NCBI GenBank assembly: GCA_902771935.1
Contig: CACXYM010000007.1
Coordinates: 248,001 to 312,000 of the forward strand
Length of the DNA: 64,000 nucleotides
Source: an uncultured Bacteroidales bacterium
GTDB lineage: Bacteria; Bacteroidota; Bacteroidia; Bacteroidales; Paludibacteraceae
Reading direction: 5' to 3'
Shown: in pieces, positions 37,846 through 46,636 of the stretch
How positions within the stretch are numbered: position 1 is the first letter of the stretch
Layout of the letters: each line of letters starts with the position of its first letter
The notes under the pieces: generated by a model
Database searches by the model: none
What the model was told of the DNA's origin: nothing
The model's input: only the letters and a program-made list of their open reading frames with translations
Translations under genes and position numbers: made by a program

Positions 37846-38690
37846 GTTTGAGAGGATTAGGCACGGCCTTGATTACGCCGTTTGACAGCAAGGGACACGT
37901 GGATGTAGAAGCACTTAAGCGGCTGCTGGACAAGCAGATAAGCGGTGGTGTGGATTATATTGTGGTGCTTGGTACGACCGGTGAAGCGGCGACGTTGAAC
38001 GAAGAGGAGAAAGTGCTGGTGAGGACTTTTGTTCGCGATTATGTGGCAGGTCGTGTGCCCCTTGTTCTGGGGGTTGGCGGCAATAACACCGCGGCTGTGT
38101 GCGAGCAGTTAAGGACGCTGGATCTGACGGGCTACAGCGCGATTCTGAGTGTGTGCCCATACTACAACAAACCATCCCAGGAAGGCCTGTATCAACATTT
38201 TTGCGCTTTAGCCGAAGTGTCTGAGCTACCTATTATATTATATAACGTGCCCGGGCGCACGGGCGTGAACCTCTTGCCGGAGACGGTGATGCGTATTTAT
38301 GAGGCTGAGCCCGATAAGATTATCGGCATCAAGGAGGCAAGCGGCAATATGGAGCAGATTTGTCATTTGATCACTTTGGCCCAAGGAAGTGACTTGCTGG
38401 TTATCAGCGGCGACGACGGTCTGGCAGCGGAGATTATGCAGGCAGGAGGAGCCGGACTTATTTCCGTGCTGTCGAATGCTTTTCCGGAAGAGACGGGTCG
38501 TTTGGTTCGCACAGCCGACAGCGGATTGCAGAAGCAGCTGAATCCGCTGATTAGCCTGCTTTTCAAAGAAGGAAACCCATCCGGCATTAAGACAGTGCTG
38601 AGCCAGATGGGTCTGATTGAGAATTATTTACGGTTGCCGCTTGTGCCGAATTCCAAGGCCGTTCAAGCGGAGATAGCCGCTATTCTATAG
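37842..38690 (+). CDS. dapA: 4-hydroxy-tetrahydrodipicolinate synthase
   Basis: A 282-residue TIM-barrel aldolase condensing pyruvate with aspartate semialdehyde for lysine and meso-diaminopimelate. Seen: GTALITPFD, LGTTGEAATLNEEEK, the tyrosine-containing PYYNKPSQEG and YNVPGRTG, and the Schiff-base lysine in IIGIKEASGN (about residue 161). It ends 3 bp before the convergent rny stop. Confidence 0.96.
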   Translation: MSLRGLGTALITPFDSKGHVDVEALKRLLDKQISGGVDYIVVLGTTGEAATLNEEEKVLVRTFVRDYVAGRVPLVLGVGGNNTAAVCEQLRTLDLTGYSAILSVCPYYNKPSQEGLYQHFCALAEVSELPIILYNVPGRTGVNLLPETVMRIYEAEPDKIIGIKEASGNMEQICHLITLAQGSDLLVISGDDGLAAEIMQAGGAGLISVLSNAFPEETGRLVRTADSGLQKQLNPLISLLFKEGNPSGIKTVLSQMGLIENYLRLPLVPNSKAVQAEIAAIL

Positions 38691-38693
38691 TAT

Positions 38694-40226
38694 TTACTTT
38701 GCGTAGTTGACCGCGCGCGTTTCGCGAATAACCGTGACTTTGACCTGACCGGGATAAGTCATTTCGTCTTGTATGCGTTTAGCCAGATCGAAGGACAGGA
38801 GTTCTGTATCTTTATCGGAAATCTTATCCGCACCGACGATGACGCGGAGTTCGCGACCGGCTTGCAGCGCATACGTCTTGACAACGCCAGGGAAGGACAT
38901 AGCCATGTTCTCGAGGTCATTGAGACGTTTGACATAGGTCTCAACGATTTCTCGGCGTGCGCCAGGGCGAGCACCAGAGATAGCATCGCAAGCTTGTACG
39001 ATAGGTGCAATGAGTGTTTCCATCTCGCACTCGTCGTGGTGCGCACCGACGGCGTTGCAGATATCAGGCTTCTCACCATATTGCTCACAGAGTTTCATTC
39101 CGGCTTCAGCGTGCGGCAGATCCGTGTACTCTTCTGCTACTTTACCGATATCGTGAAGTAGTCCGGCTCGACGCGCTTTCTTGGGGTTGAGTCCGAGTTC
39201 TGCCGCCATCGCCCCGCAGAGGTTGGCCGTTTCGCGCGAGTGCTGGAGCAGGTTCTGACCATAAGACGAGCGGTATTTCATCTTACCGACGAGGCGGATG
39301 AGTTCCGGATGCAGGCCATGTACGCCGAGGTCGATGGTGGTCCGTTTACCGGTTTCGATGATCTCGTCTTCGACCTGTTTGGTGACTTTAGCGACAACTT
39401 CCTCGATACGTGCCGGGTGAATACGTCCGTCCTGCACGAGTTGGTGGAGTGAGAGTCGAGCAATCTCGCGGCGAACAGGGTCATAACCTGAGATCGTGAT
39501 TGCTTCAGGGGTATCGTCGACAACGATTTCCACACCTGTAGCGGCTTCGAGGGCGCGGATATTACGTCCCTCACGTCCGATGACGCGGCCCTTAACTTCC
39601 TCATTATCAATATGGAAGATAGAGACAGCGTTCTCGATGGTGGTCTCGGAAGCGATGCGTTGGATGGTTTGGATGATGACTTTCTTTGCCTCTTTATTGG
39701 CAGTGAGACGCGCTTCATCGAGCGTTTCGTTGATATACGCCATCGCATCTGTTTTGGCTTCATCCTTGAGCGCTTCCACGAGTTGTTTCTTTGCATCCTC
39801 GGCAGACATGCCACTCAGCTGCTCGAGTTGCGCCTCGGCTTGCTTGTGCATTTTCTCAATCTCTGCGGACTTGTACTCGAGCGCTTTCTGCTGGTTCTCG
39901 ACCTGCTGTTGGCGTTGTTGCAAGTCATTTTGCTGACGCTGCAGTTCGCCTTGACGAGCGTTGAGTTGTTGTTCACGTTGTTGAAGTTGCTGATCGCGTT
40001 GTTGTTTGCGCTGCTCGTCCGCACGAATCTGGTTGTCGTGCTCGAGCTTGAGAGCGATGAATTTCTCTTTCGCTTCAACGATTTTGTTCTTCTTGATTAT
40101 TTCCGCTTCTTCTTCGGCTTTGCGAAGCATGCTAATACTACTATAGCGGAAGATGATATAGCACAGAGCGCCTCCCACAAAGAATGCTGCTATACCGATC
40201 AAAACTGTTACTAAAATAGGTGACAT
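38694..40226 (-). CDS. rny: Ribonuclease Y
   Basis: A 510-residue membrane-anchored endoribonuclease that starts mRNA decay. Order: N-terminal membrane helix ([19 protein letters not shown]), a long Gln/Arg-rich coiled coil (about 35-150), a KH domain ([22 protein letters not shown]) and an HD domain with [11 protein letters not shown]. Full length with all motifs. It follows zapA after a 3-bp gap, so no room is left for the 6S RNA gene sometimes found at this place in the phylum. Confidence 0.95.
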   Translation of the reverse strand: MSPILVTVLIGIAAFFVGGALCYIIFRYSSISMLRKAEEEAEIIKKNKIVEAKEKFIALKLEHDNQIRADEQRKQQRDQQLQQREQQLNARQGELQRQQNDLQQRQQQVENQQKALEYKSAEIEKMHKQAEAQLEQLSGMSAEDAKKQLVEALKDEAKTDAMAYINETLDEARLTANKEAKKVIIQTIQRIASETTIENAVSIFHIDNEEVKGRVIGREGRNIRALEAATGVEIVVDDTPEAITISGYDPVRREIARLSLHQLVQDGRIHPARIEEVVAKVTKQVEDEIIETGKRTTIDLGVHGLHPELIRLVGKMKYRSSYGQNLLQHSRETANLCGAMAAELGLNPKKARRAGLLHDIGKVAEEYTDLPHAEAGMKLCEQYGEKPDICNAVGAHHDECEMETLIAPIVQACDAISGARPGARREIVETYVKRLNDLENMAMSFPGVVKTYALQAGRELRVIVGADKISDKDTELLSFDLAKRIQDEMTYPGQVKVTVIRETRAVNYAK

Positions 40227-40229
40227 AAT

Positions 40230-40526
40230 TTACTGATTTGAGTTTAACTTTTCGAGTATTATCTTGTTTAATTCCTGTACTTTCTGTTCTACGGGCTCTA
40301 GCGATTTCTGCCGTGCATCTGAATGCAGTCCGACAGCTGCTTCGAGTGCTACTTTGAGCCAAAGTTTTTCAGGCGAATCGTTTCGATACGCTGCCTGATA
40401 TAATTGGTATCTTTTGTTCAGCCACACGCCTGCCTGACGATAGAATTCCTCTTTATCTGGATCGACGGCCAGCGTGATGGTATGGATATCGAGTTTAAGG
40501 GTTATATTTTGTTTGCGGTCACTCAT
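40230..40526 (-). CDS. zapA: Cell division protein ZapA
   Basis: A 98-residue protein of the ZapA family: the N-terminal globular part is NITLKLDIHTITLAVDPDKEEFYRQAG, then LNKRYQLYQAAYRN and a C-terminal coiled coil. ZapA binds FtsZ and bundles filaments at the division ring. It overlaps the upstream coiled-coil gene by 4 bp, and that gene is probably its partner. Confidence 0.88.
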   Translation of the reverse strand: MSDRKQNITLKLDIHTITLAVDPDKEEFYRQAGVWLNKRYQLYQAAYRNDSPEKLWLKVALEAAVGLHSDARQKSLEPVEQKVQELNKIILEKLNSNQ

Positions 40527-40801
40527 TGTCTGAGTATCTCGAGCACACGGTCAATTTGGTTAATGATATTATTGATATGACGGCGTGCGATGTCCTGCTG
40601 TTCGGGATCTTCGCTTAATCCCTTTGCTATACGCAACGATTTATATTGATTTTGCAATTCGACCAACTCTGCATGGGTACGCATTATTTCGCGACGCTGC
40701 TCCTCGTTTTCCTCCTGCAGACGGGTATTCACCTGCTGCAAGGAGGCATAACGAGACAGCAAAGTATGTATGTTTTGCTCTAAGTTATTGAGCGCATCCA
40801 T
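40523..40801 (-). CDS. Small coiled-coil protein (ZapB-like position)
   Basis: A 92-residue protein, nearly all one coiled coil (LEQNIHTLLSRYASLQQVNTRLQEENEEQRREIMRTHAELVELQN), followed by AKGLSEDPEQQDIARRHINNIINQIDRVLEIL. In Bacteroidota a short coiled-coil gene regularly precedes zapA and is assumed to work with it at the septum. The sequence does not prove homology to ZapB. Confidence 0.8.
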   Translation of the reverse strand: MDALNNLEQNIHTLLSRYASLQQVNTRLQEENEEQRREIMRTHAELVELQNQYKSLRIAKGLSEDPEQQDIARRHINNIINQIDRVLEILRQ

Positions 40802-40810
40802 AACGTGGTC

Positions 40811-40831
40811 GTTAGAGGTTAGAAGTTAGAA
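40811..40831. repeat. Heptad array, three units, at the DUF3078 stop codon
   Basis: Units GTTAGAG, GTTAGAA, GTTAGAA. It contains the stop of the DUF3078 gene (40826-40828, minus strand) and ends 10 bp before the ATG of the coiled-coil gene. Confidence 0.78.
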
Positions 40832-42010
40832 GCTATACCCAATACCTACGCCGAGAACACCCATAAACTGAACGCGCTCAGCAGAAGAGATGGTACCATC
40901 AGAGAGTTCTTTGTCAATCTTAAGACCGTTAATGTACTTGAGGTCGGTGCTAAGAGTGACGTTGAGGCACTTAAGGAATTGATACGAAATCATCACTGTC
41001 CAATCTACATCGAAGTTACCGAAACGACGGTTGTTATCGCGGTAGCCAATGAAATCAGCCTTAGAGATGTCGTAGCCTTTAGCATTCATTTGCGCCTCAG
41101 TGTAGTTCTCGAGCAAATCTCCATTGTCATACGCATACATGCGTACCTTATCCCACTTATACGGAGAGAAGAGGGTAAGTGTAGTTGCGAGTTTGAGGTC
41201 CTTGTAGGTATAGTTAATAGAACCCTTGAAGTTCAAACCGAGCTCAGCAGTATAAGTACGATAGTTTTTCGCGTTCTGCTTGTCGAAATACCATGTACCA
41301 TTAGCCTCTTGTAAGGAAGAAAGCAGGTCTAAGTGGTTGTCCTTCAATACGGAGTATACATCATCGTCCCAATCATTGACTGAGCGAGTCGGGTCAGCAG
41401 CGAGCCAAGCCTCTTTGGTGTAGCGTTTATTCCACGAATCACTCATATAAGCGGTGGAAATACGACCTGCAACAGGTGAGAGATAGATGGAGAAGTCTGC
41501 TCCGTTAACGCTCTTCTTCCAGTCGATACCGACGGAGATATCCGTATAAGACGGAGCAAGAATCAAACTGTGGATGGCGTCATAGGTCTCATCACCTGTG
41601 TAGTTACGACCAAGATCCATCTGCGTTTGGAAGGATGCCATCGCGGTCAGATACCAAGTCGGATGGAACTCCCAACCGAATTTAGTGTCGAACTTGAGGT
41701 GGTCAGAAGTCTTCTGCAGTTTGTCATACTTCTGGTCTATCCAGTTCAGACCATATTCAACGTCGAGATTGGATTCCCATGCGTAATTATTCTCTTCATA
41801 GAGAAGACGAACTTTACCAAAAGCTACTCCAGCCACGGTGTTCTTACCGCCTGCAGCCCAGTTCCAAAGTCCTGTAGCATTAGCATTCAAACCTACTACA
41901 CCTGATACCTTCCACGGTTTAGCCGGAGCTTCCTCTGCAGGTGCAGCCTCTTGGGCATAAGTCATGGTTGCCAACAATGTGCAAGCCAAGAAAAGATAGA
42001 ATTTCTTCAT
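40826..42010 (-). CDS. DUF3078 family outer-membrane protein (copy 1)
   Basis: A 394-residue exported protein (signal MKKFYLFLACTLLATMTYAQ, then an Ala/Glu/Pro linker EEAPAKPW). The DUF3078 signature is GLWNWAAGGKNTVAGVAFGKVRLLYEENNYAW. The rest is alternating aromatic beta-strands ending in GVLGVGIGYSF, a typical beta-barrel C-terminus with terminal Phe. Function is not established. A more distant DUF3078 paralogue is encoded at 51 kb. Confidence 0.85.
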   Translation of the reverse strand: MKKFYLFLACTLLATMTYAQEAAPAEEAPAKPWKVSGVVGLNANATGLWNWAAGGKNTVAGVAFGKVRLLYEENNYAWESNLDVEYGLNWIDQKYDKLQKTSDHLKFDTKFGWEFHPTWYLTAMASFQTQMDLGRNYTGDETYDAIHSLILAPSYTDISVGIDWKKSVNGADFSIYLSPVAGRISTAYMSDSWNKRYTKEAWLAADPTRSVNDWDDDVYSVLKDNHLDLLSSLQEANGTWYFDKQNAKNYRTYTAELGLNFKGSINYTYKDLKLATTLTLFSPYKWDKVRMYAYDNGDLLENYTEAQMNAKGYDISKADFIGYRDNNRRFGNFDVDWTVMISYQFLKCLNVTLSTDLKYINGLKIDKELSDGTISSAERVQFMGVLGVGIGYSF

Positions 42011-42054
42011 AATAAATTGATTTTTATTGTTTTCGTTGTTACGTGATTACGATT

Positions 42055-42582
42055 TTAATATTGTGCGGTGTCATAGACTTGGTCCGCTACGTCTGAGCCT
42101 TTGACTTTCTCAATGATGCAGAAAGCAAAATCTGCCGCAAGACCCGGTCCTTTCGCTGTGATAATGTTCTTGGATTCTACAACCAGGCCACCGACGTAGC
42201 TCTCGCCGAGGAAGCTCTCAAAACCGGGGTAGCAAGTAGCCTGTTTGCCCTTAAGAATGCCAAGTTTACCGAGTACGGAAGGTGCTGCACAGATGGCGGC
42301 TATAAGCTTATCCGCATTGTTATGTTGAGTAAGCAACTCGCATAATCCTGTATGTTGGTCTAAATGAGTCTGACCACCAGGCAGAATAAGCATTTCTGCA
42401 TCGTCAAAATCCACATTTTCAAACAATCCGTCAGCTTCTACGGCCACATTGTGTGCGCCGAGAACCATTGGTTTGCCTGTAATCGATACCGTCGTTAGAG
42501 GAATTCCTGCTCTGCGGAGCAAGTCTACAACAGTGATCGCTTCAATCTCTTCAAAACCGTTGTCCAAAAATAAATAGTTCAT
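42055..42582 (-). CDS. DJ-1/PfpI family protein (protein deglycase / glyoxalase III-like)
   Basis: A 175-residue DJ-1 superfamily protein. The nucleophile cysteine is in the elbow AAICAAPSVLG, the supporting glutamate is in DNGFEEIEAITVVDLLRRAG, and LILPGG marks the fold. Close relatives (YajL, DJ-1) protect against methylglyoxal damage or act as chaperones. It lies 27 bp after the tonB-like gene on the same strand. Confidence 0.9.
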   Translation of the reverse strand: MNYLFLDNGFEEIEAITVVDLLRRAGIPLTTVSITGKPMVLGAHNVAVEADGLFENVDFDDAEMLILPGGQTHLDQHTGLCELLTQHNNADKLIAAICAAPSVLGKLGILKGKQATCYPGFESFLGESYVGGLVVESKNIITAKGPGLAADFAFCIIEKVKGSDVADQVYDTAQY

Positions 42583-42609
42583 AAATTTACAATTTTTGTG
42601 TTGAACTGT

Positions 42610-43383
42610 TTAATTAAATTTAAATATGTAGGTGATCGTTCCGAACTGCTTGTCGGGTCGATCAGTGAAAGAGAATTCTGCTTTATACGCTGCTTTGAGC
42701 GCGAGCTGGATAGTAGCGTCGTTGGATATGGTAGTTCCTTCGGTAGCTTTGGCACTCACTACCTTGCCGCTTCCATCTACGATAATAGCCACCACCACTT
42801 TACCTTCCTGCTTGAAGTCGTTGGATGGTTTGGGCAATGCCTTTACCGAGCGACCGGCCAGTGACCATGAGGTGCCGCCGGACGAGCCTTTGCCTACCTC
42901 GGAGTTACCACGTTGGCTGTCGCCTTGCGTGTCACCACTACCCGAGCCGCCGGAGTTATTGCCGAAAAGCGAACCGAGTTGGTTGGCCTTCGCGATTGCG
43001 GCCTGCTCTTTGGCTCGCTGCTCCGCTAATGCACGATCCCGTTCCTGACGTTCGCGCTCAGCCTGCTGACGAGCTTTCTCAGCCTCCTCACGCTGGTGCT
43101 GCACCTCTACGGACTTTTCGTCTTCCTGTGCGATGAGGTCGTTATTGGACGGATCTTGCGGGGCAGGAGGCGGAGCGACAGTCTCTTCTGTCAGGCCACC
43201 GGTCACTTGTTCCGGCTGGAAACCTCCACCCTCTTCGGCATTACCGAAAGCTATCTCTATACCTTCGTCTTCAGGCTCTTGGATACGATCTATGCAGATG
43301 AACCACAAAAGCAAGAAGACCAGCACCATAAAGATGACGGTTCCAACAGCCGCTATAGTATTTGATTTCTTACTGCTTACCAT
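42610..43383 (-). CDS. TonB/TolA-like energy transducer
   Basis: A 257-residue protein with an N-terminal membrane helix (AAVGTVIFMVLVFLLLWFICI), a Pro/Glu segment, a charged coiled coil (REEAEKARQQAERERQERDRAL), a Gly/Ser linker and a C-terminal TonB/TolA-type domain (GKVVVAIIVDGSGKVVSAKATEGT ... FGTITYIFKFN). The central helix is TolA-like while the tail is TonB-like. With ExbB and ExbD it passes proton-motive force to the outer membrane. ATG 43383 overlaps the exbD end by 14 bp. Confidence 0.88.
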   Translation of the reverse strand: MVSSKKSNTIAAVGTVIFMVLVFLLLWFICIDRIQEPEDEGIEIAFGNAEEGGGFQPEQVTGGLTEETVAPPPAPQDPSNNDLIAQEDEKSVEVQHQREEAEKARQQAERERQERDRALAEQRAKEQAAIAKANQLGSLFGNNSGGSGSGDTQGDSQRGNSEVGKGSSGGTSWSLAGRSVKALPKPSNDFKQEGKVVVAIIVDGSGKVVSAKATEGTTISNDATIQLALKAAYKAEFSFTDRPDKQFGTITYIFKFN

Positions 43384-43789
43384 GATTGCTCGTAGCAATA
43401 ACGAGTTTCATTTTATGTTGATTAGCAATATCGAGCACGTTTACAACCTCTTTGTAGGCAATGTCCTGATCGGCATGCAACGCAATGTACATGGTTGAGT
43501 CCATTTGCTGAATACCGCAGAGGTATGCTTCGAGGTCTTCCACCGCAATCGAAACAGGTTTTTCGCGACCAAGCGCCACAAAATAATTACCCAGATTGTC
43601 AATGCTCACTTTCGCCACTACCTGTTTGGTGTTAGTTTTGGCCTTTGCCTGCGGGAGGTTCAGCTTGATATCATTAGGAGACGACATCGTACTGGCCATC
43701 ACAAAGAACAGCAACAGCAAGAATATGAGGTCGGTCATACTCGACATCGCAAACGTCGCCGATACTCTATTTCGTCTTTTCAGTGACAT
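43370..43789 (-). CDS. exbD: ExbD/TolR family proton-channel subunit
   Basis: A 139-residue protein with one N-terminal membrane helix (LIFLLLLFFVMAS) carrying the conserved aspartate just before it (SSMTDLIF), and a periplasmic domain (VSIDNLGNYFVALGREKP, IALHADQDIAYKEVVNVLDIA). It partners with the ExbB protein 2 bp upstream. Confidence 0.93.
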   Translation of the reverse strand: MSLKRRNRVSATFAMSSMTDLIFLLLLFFVMASTMSSPNDIKLNLPQAKAKTNTKQVVAKVSIDNLGNYFVALGREKPVSIAVEDLEAYLCGIQQMDSTMYIALHADQDIAYKEVVNVLDIANQHKMKLVIATSNHGKQ

Positions 43790-43791
43790 AA

Positions 43792-44484
43792 TTATGCGGG
43801 TTCATTAAGCAAATCCATAAACTCCATTGTACGGCCTTCGAGTCCGCGAACCACTTGGTCAATGCGGGCAACGAGGAAGTTGTATGCGAACATAGCAAGA
43901 ATACCAACGATAAGACCGCCGATGGTGGTCACCATCGCCTGGTACATACCCTGACTAAGTGTCGACATCTCTATTACACCGCTGGCGTTTTGCGCCATAT
44001 TAAAGAACGTCTGCACCATACCGATAACGGTTCCAAGGAAACCGAGCATCGGAGCTCCACCGGCAATCGTTGCCATTATAACAAGACCTTTCTCCAACTT
44101 GCTCACTTCGAGGTTACCTACGTTCTCGATAGCCACTTGTACATCCTGCATCGGACGACCGATACGGGAAATACCCTTCTCTATCATACGGGAAGAAGGC
44201 GTATCCGTCTGGTGACAAAGGTTGATAGCGGAATCTATCTTACCTTCGTGAATATAGTCGCGAATGCGGTCCATAAACGACTTGTCTTCACGTGTCGCCG
44301 AATGCAACACAACGAGACGTTCAATAAATATATATACGCCCCAAGCCAACAAAATAGCCAACAGAATCATTATCCACCCGCCATATTGAGCCATAGTCCA
44401 TAGGTTAATAGACTCTTGAACAGGTTCTTCTACTACAGCCACGCTATCAGCCACAGCTGTCAATGTGTCAATTTGAAATAACAT
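43792..44484 (-). CDS. exbB: MotA/TolQ/ExbB family proton-channel subunit
   Basis: A 230-residue protein with three membrane segments: WIMILLAILLAWGVYIFI, the family block GLVIMATIAGGAPMLGFLGTVIGMVQTF, and GLIVGILAMFAYNFL. It forms the pentameric proton channel with ExbD. The start at 44484 follows a heptad array that spans from the pdxJ stop. Confidence 0.93.
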   Translation of the reverse strand: MLFQIDTLTAVADSVAVVEEPVQESINLWTMAQYGGWIMILLAILLAWGVYIFIERLVVLHSATREDKSFMDRIRDYIHEGKIDSAINLCHQTDTPSSRMIEKGISRIGRPMQDVQVAIENVGNLEVSKLEKGLVIMATIAGGAPMLGFLGTVIGMVQTFFNMAQNASGVIEMSTLSQGMYQAMVTTIGGLIVGILAMFAYNFLVARIDQVVRGLEGRTMEFMDLLNEPA

Positions 44485-44485
44485 A

Positions 44486-44520
44486 TCAATTACAAATTAC
44501 AAATTACAAACTACCAATCA
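44486..44520. repeat. Heptad array, five units, spanning stop to start (pdxJ/exbB)
   Basis: Units TCAATTA, CAAATTA, CAAATTA, CAAACTA, CCAATCA. One end holds the pdxJ stop (44518-44520, minus strand); the exbB ATG (44484-44482) is one base past the other end. Confidence 0.88.
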
Positions 44521-45255
44521 TATCGCCGGTCCGTCTTGAGCGTTTGATATTGCCTCACGATAGCGACGAATAGTCTCTTGAATGCCTAAATAGAGGGCAT
44601 CCGTAATGATTGCATGACCGATACTTACTTCAGCGATCCAGGGGAAAGCTTTGATGAGCGCACCGAGGTTCTCAAGGTTCAAGTCATGACCCATATTCAA
44701 GCCGAGCCCCATCTCGCGAGCCTTCTCAGCTGCGGGACGCAACTTATCGATTGCCTTCTTGGGATTTTCCTCGAACATCTTCACGAACGGGCCGGTATAA
44801 ATCTCCACACGGTCAGCGCCTGTGCCTTTTGCCAACTCAACCATCTCGGGGTTAGCATCCACAAAAATGCTCACGCGAATTTTCTTGGAATGAAGTTCGT
44901 CCACGATAGCTTGAAGGTAATTCAAATAATGGCGCACATTCCAGCCGTGGTTACTGGTCAACTGAGTCGGACTATCCGGCACCAAAGTCACTTGCGCGGG
45001 ACAAACATCCATCACCAGTTCCATAAACTCCTCCGTAGGGTTACCTTCCACGTTCAACTCCTTCGTCAAAATGGACTTCAACTGATACACATCCTCCTTA
45101 CGAATATGTCTCTCATCTGGACGAGGATGAACCGTAATTCCTTGAGCACCAAAGCGTTCGCAATCCAAAGCAAAACGTTGAACATCCGGATAATTACCTC
45201 CGCGCGCATTACGAAGCGTCGCGACCTTATTAATATTTACACTAAGTTTTGTCAT
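44518..45255 (-). CDS. pdxJ: Pyridoxine 5'-phosphate synthase
   Basis: A 245-residue TIM-barrel enzyme forming pyridoxine 5'-phosphate (vitamin B6). Seen: LSVNINKVATLRNARGG, ITVHPRPDERHI, NVEGNPTEEFM, CPAQVTLVPDSPTQLTSNHGW, RVEIYTGPF and GHDLNLENL with IGHAIITDALYLG. ATG 45255 is chosen because the promoter's start falls near 45279, ruling out longer in-frame starts. Confidence 0.95.
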   Translation of the reverse strand: MTKLSVNINKVATLRNARGGNYPDVQRFALDCERFGAQGITVHPRPDERHIRKEDVYQLKSILTKELNVEGNPTEEFMELVMDVCPAQVTLVPDSPTQLTSNHGWNVRHYLNYLQAIVDELHSKKIRVSIFVDANPEMVELAKGTGADRVEIYTGPFVKMFEENPKKAIDKLRPAAEKAREMGLGLNMGHDLNLENLGALIKAFPWIAEVSIGHAIITDALYLGIQETIRRYREAISNAQDGPAI

Positions 45256-45284
45256 AAAAACGACCATTTTTATCAAATTCGCTG

Positions 45285-45316
45285 CAAATATACAACAAAA
45301 ATTGCATATACACAAA
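45285..45316 (-). promoter_or_regulatory. Promoter of the pdxJ-exb operon
   Basis: TTTG (45316-45313), 20 bp, TATATTTG (45292-45285) on the minus strand. The segment just upstream of the -7 box (GCAATTTTTGTTG) also recurs in each 103-bp repeat. Confidence 0.82.
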
Positions 45317-45450
45317 TTTATTTACATTTTTTAGCCGAAATAATAGAATATTATTACTTTTATGCGCAAAAAAGACGTTTATGCTTGCATAAAAACGGAT
45401 TTTTTGAGGATAAAAGTGTAGGCACGCAGTGCCGGCTAAAAAATATCAAT

Positions 45451-45780
45451 TGTGTATATCCCGCAGGACGCGAACGTACTTTCGGAGTGGATACCCACCC
45501 TAAACTTTTTTAGGGAAGGGGCGTGCCGAAGATACAACAAAAATTGCTTATCTTGTGTATATCCCGCAGGACGCGAACGTACTTTCGGAGTGGATACCCA
45601 CCCTAAACTTGTTTAGGGAAGGGGCGTGCCGAAGATACAACAAAAATTGCTTATCTTGCGTATATCCCGCAGGACGCGAACGTACTTTCGGAGTGGCGGA
45701 GCGTCCTTCCGCTTTCGGAAGGAGCGGCTTCCGCCTAGGATGGTTCTTTTATTTTTAGGGAAGGGGCGTGCCGAAGATAC
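45451..45780. repeat. 103-bp tandem repeat, two full copies and a third with a replaced centre
   Basis: Copy A 45451-45553 and copy B 45554-45656 are almost identical. Copy C begins at 45657 and matches until the centre, where a GC-rich hairpin segment (CCTTCCG/CGGAAGG) replaces part of the unit, then matches again to about 45780. Each of A and B contains a CCCTAAA/TTTAGGG hairpin and a promoter-like segment (minus strand GCAATTTTTGTTGTATCTTC). Because 103 is not a multiple of three, the open frames across it are not conserved. Confidence 0.88.
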
Positions 45781-45847
45781 TACTTTTTTTTGCACATGTG
45801 CAAATAAATCGCAAAAAATCTTGCGGCATTATTGCAGGAGCAGGCTT

Positions 45848-45913
45848 ATCCTGTGTTAATCCTGTGTTAATCCTGTGTTAAAATTGTGTTAATGTTGTGT
45901 TAATGTTGTGGAC
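45848..45913. repeat. 11-bp tandem array, six units (consensus ATCCTGTGTTA)
   Basis: Three identical units ATCCTGTGTTA, then AAATTGTGTTA, ATGTTGTGTTA and ATGTTGTGGAC, all in register. It lies in the 3' region after the licD gene. The rest of 45914-45985 shows nothing further. Confidence 0.88.
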
Positions 45914-45985
45914 TTAACTGGGTAGTTGAGGGAGTAAAAATATTGGGGAAAGAAAAAGAGCCTGGATATTTGAACATGGTGTTAT

Positions 45986-46636
45986 TTATTTTTTCTTAAA
46001 CCAATATCTTTTGGCATATCTAATACATCTTTGATAAAAACGATAAGCATATCGCCAAAAGAACACGTATGATTCTATACGTCCTGTTGTGTTACTTGGA
46101 ATACGCCACGTTTTCCCGTAATGATACTCAAGCACTTTTTCCGGATTCGCAGGAACAGTATATGTCTCTCCCAAGAATTCAATTGTAGATGTATTCTCAA
46201 AGAATGATTTCTGAATGTATTCAAGATGCGTTAAACAATAACGTTTATTCCACGGCCAGATTGCTTCTTGCAGCACATCGATATCGCAAGTTTCTCCTTT
46301 GTGTTCAAAAGTAAAAATCCAAGGCAATACATAACAATGCAGATGGACATCGCGTTTTTCTAATTCTGGTATCAAATCCCATGCCTTTTGAAAATCCTTT
46401 TGCCATATCATAGTATCCATATCAGAGTCATGACTTATAAAATCATGTTCTCGAATGGCTCCCAATAAAGTACCATACGATAGTATAAAGGTTATACCAT
46501 TTGATTCAAATACGTTTTTGATAGTTGATAAGAGATACTTTGCATTCTCTTTGTTCATCTTGTGTGCCGGCCATAGATACCGCTCGTTTTGGTAGCACTT
46601 GCATTCTTCATCAAGAATATTCTTTTGTCCAAACAT
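45986..46636 (-). CDS. LicD-family nucleotidyltransferase/phosphotransferase
   Basis: A 216-residue protein of the LicD family, which attaches phosphocholine or related phospho-groups to surface glycans. The family signature is clear: ILSYGTLLGAIREHDFISHDSDMDTMI, with the D-x-D metal site. Further blocks are CDIDVLQE and the C-terminal basic tail (KRYWFKKK). ATG 46636 is chosen since the preceding codons are a hydrophobic Ile run with no ribosome site. The gene is visibly richer in A+T than its neighbours, which suggests recent acquisition. It has no sugar-gene neighbours and sits behind structured leader copy 2. Confidence 0.88.
   Translation of the reverse strand: MFGQKNILDEECKCYQNERYLWPAHKMNKENAKYLLSTIKNVFESNGITFILSYGTLLGAIREHDFISHDSDMDTMIWQKDFQKAWDLIPELEKRDVHLHCYVLPWIFTFEHKGETCDIDVLQEAIWPWNKRYCLTHLEYIQKSFFENTSTIEFLGETYTVPANPEKVLEYHYGKTWRIPSNTTGRIESYVFFWRYAYRFYQRCIRYAKRYWFKKK

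Noticed and set aside
44614..45513. 299-codon open frame antisense to pdxJ and across its promoter
   Set aside because: PdxJ is complete and the frame runs through a consensus promoter and into repeat DNA.
45422..45860. Open frames on both strands across the 103-bp repeats (phrase VYPAGRERTFGV repeated)
   Set aside because: They arise from the repeat itself, which shifts frame each unit; no ribosome site and no conserved frame.
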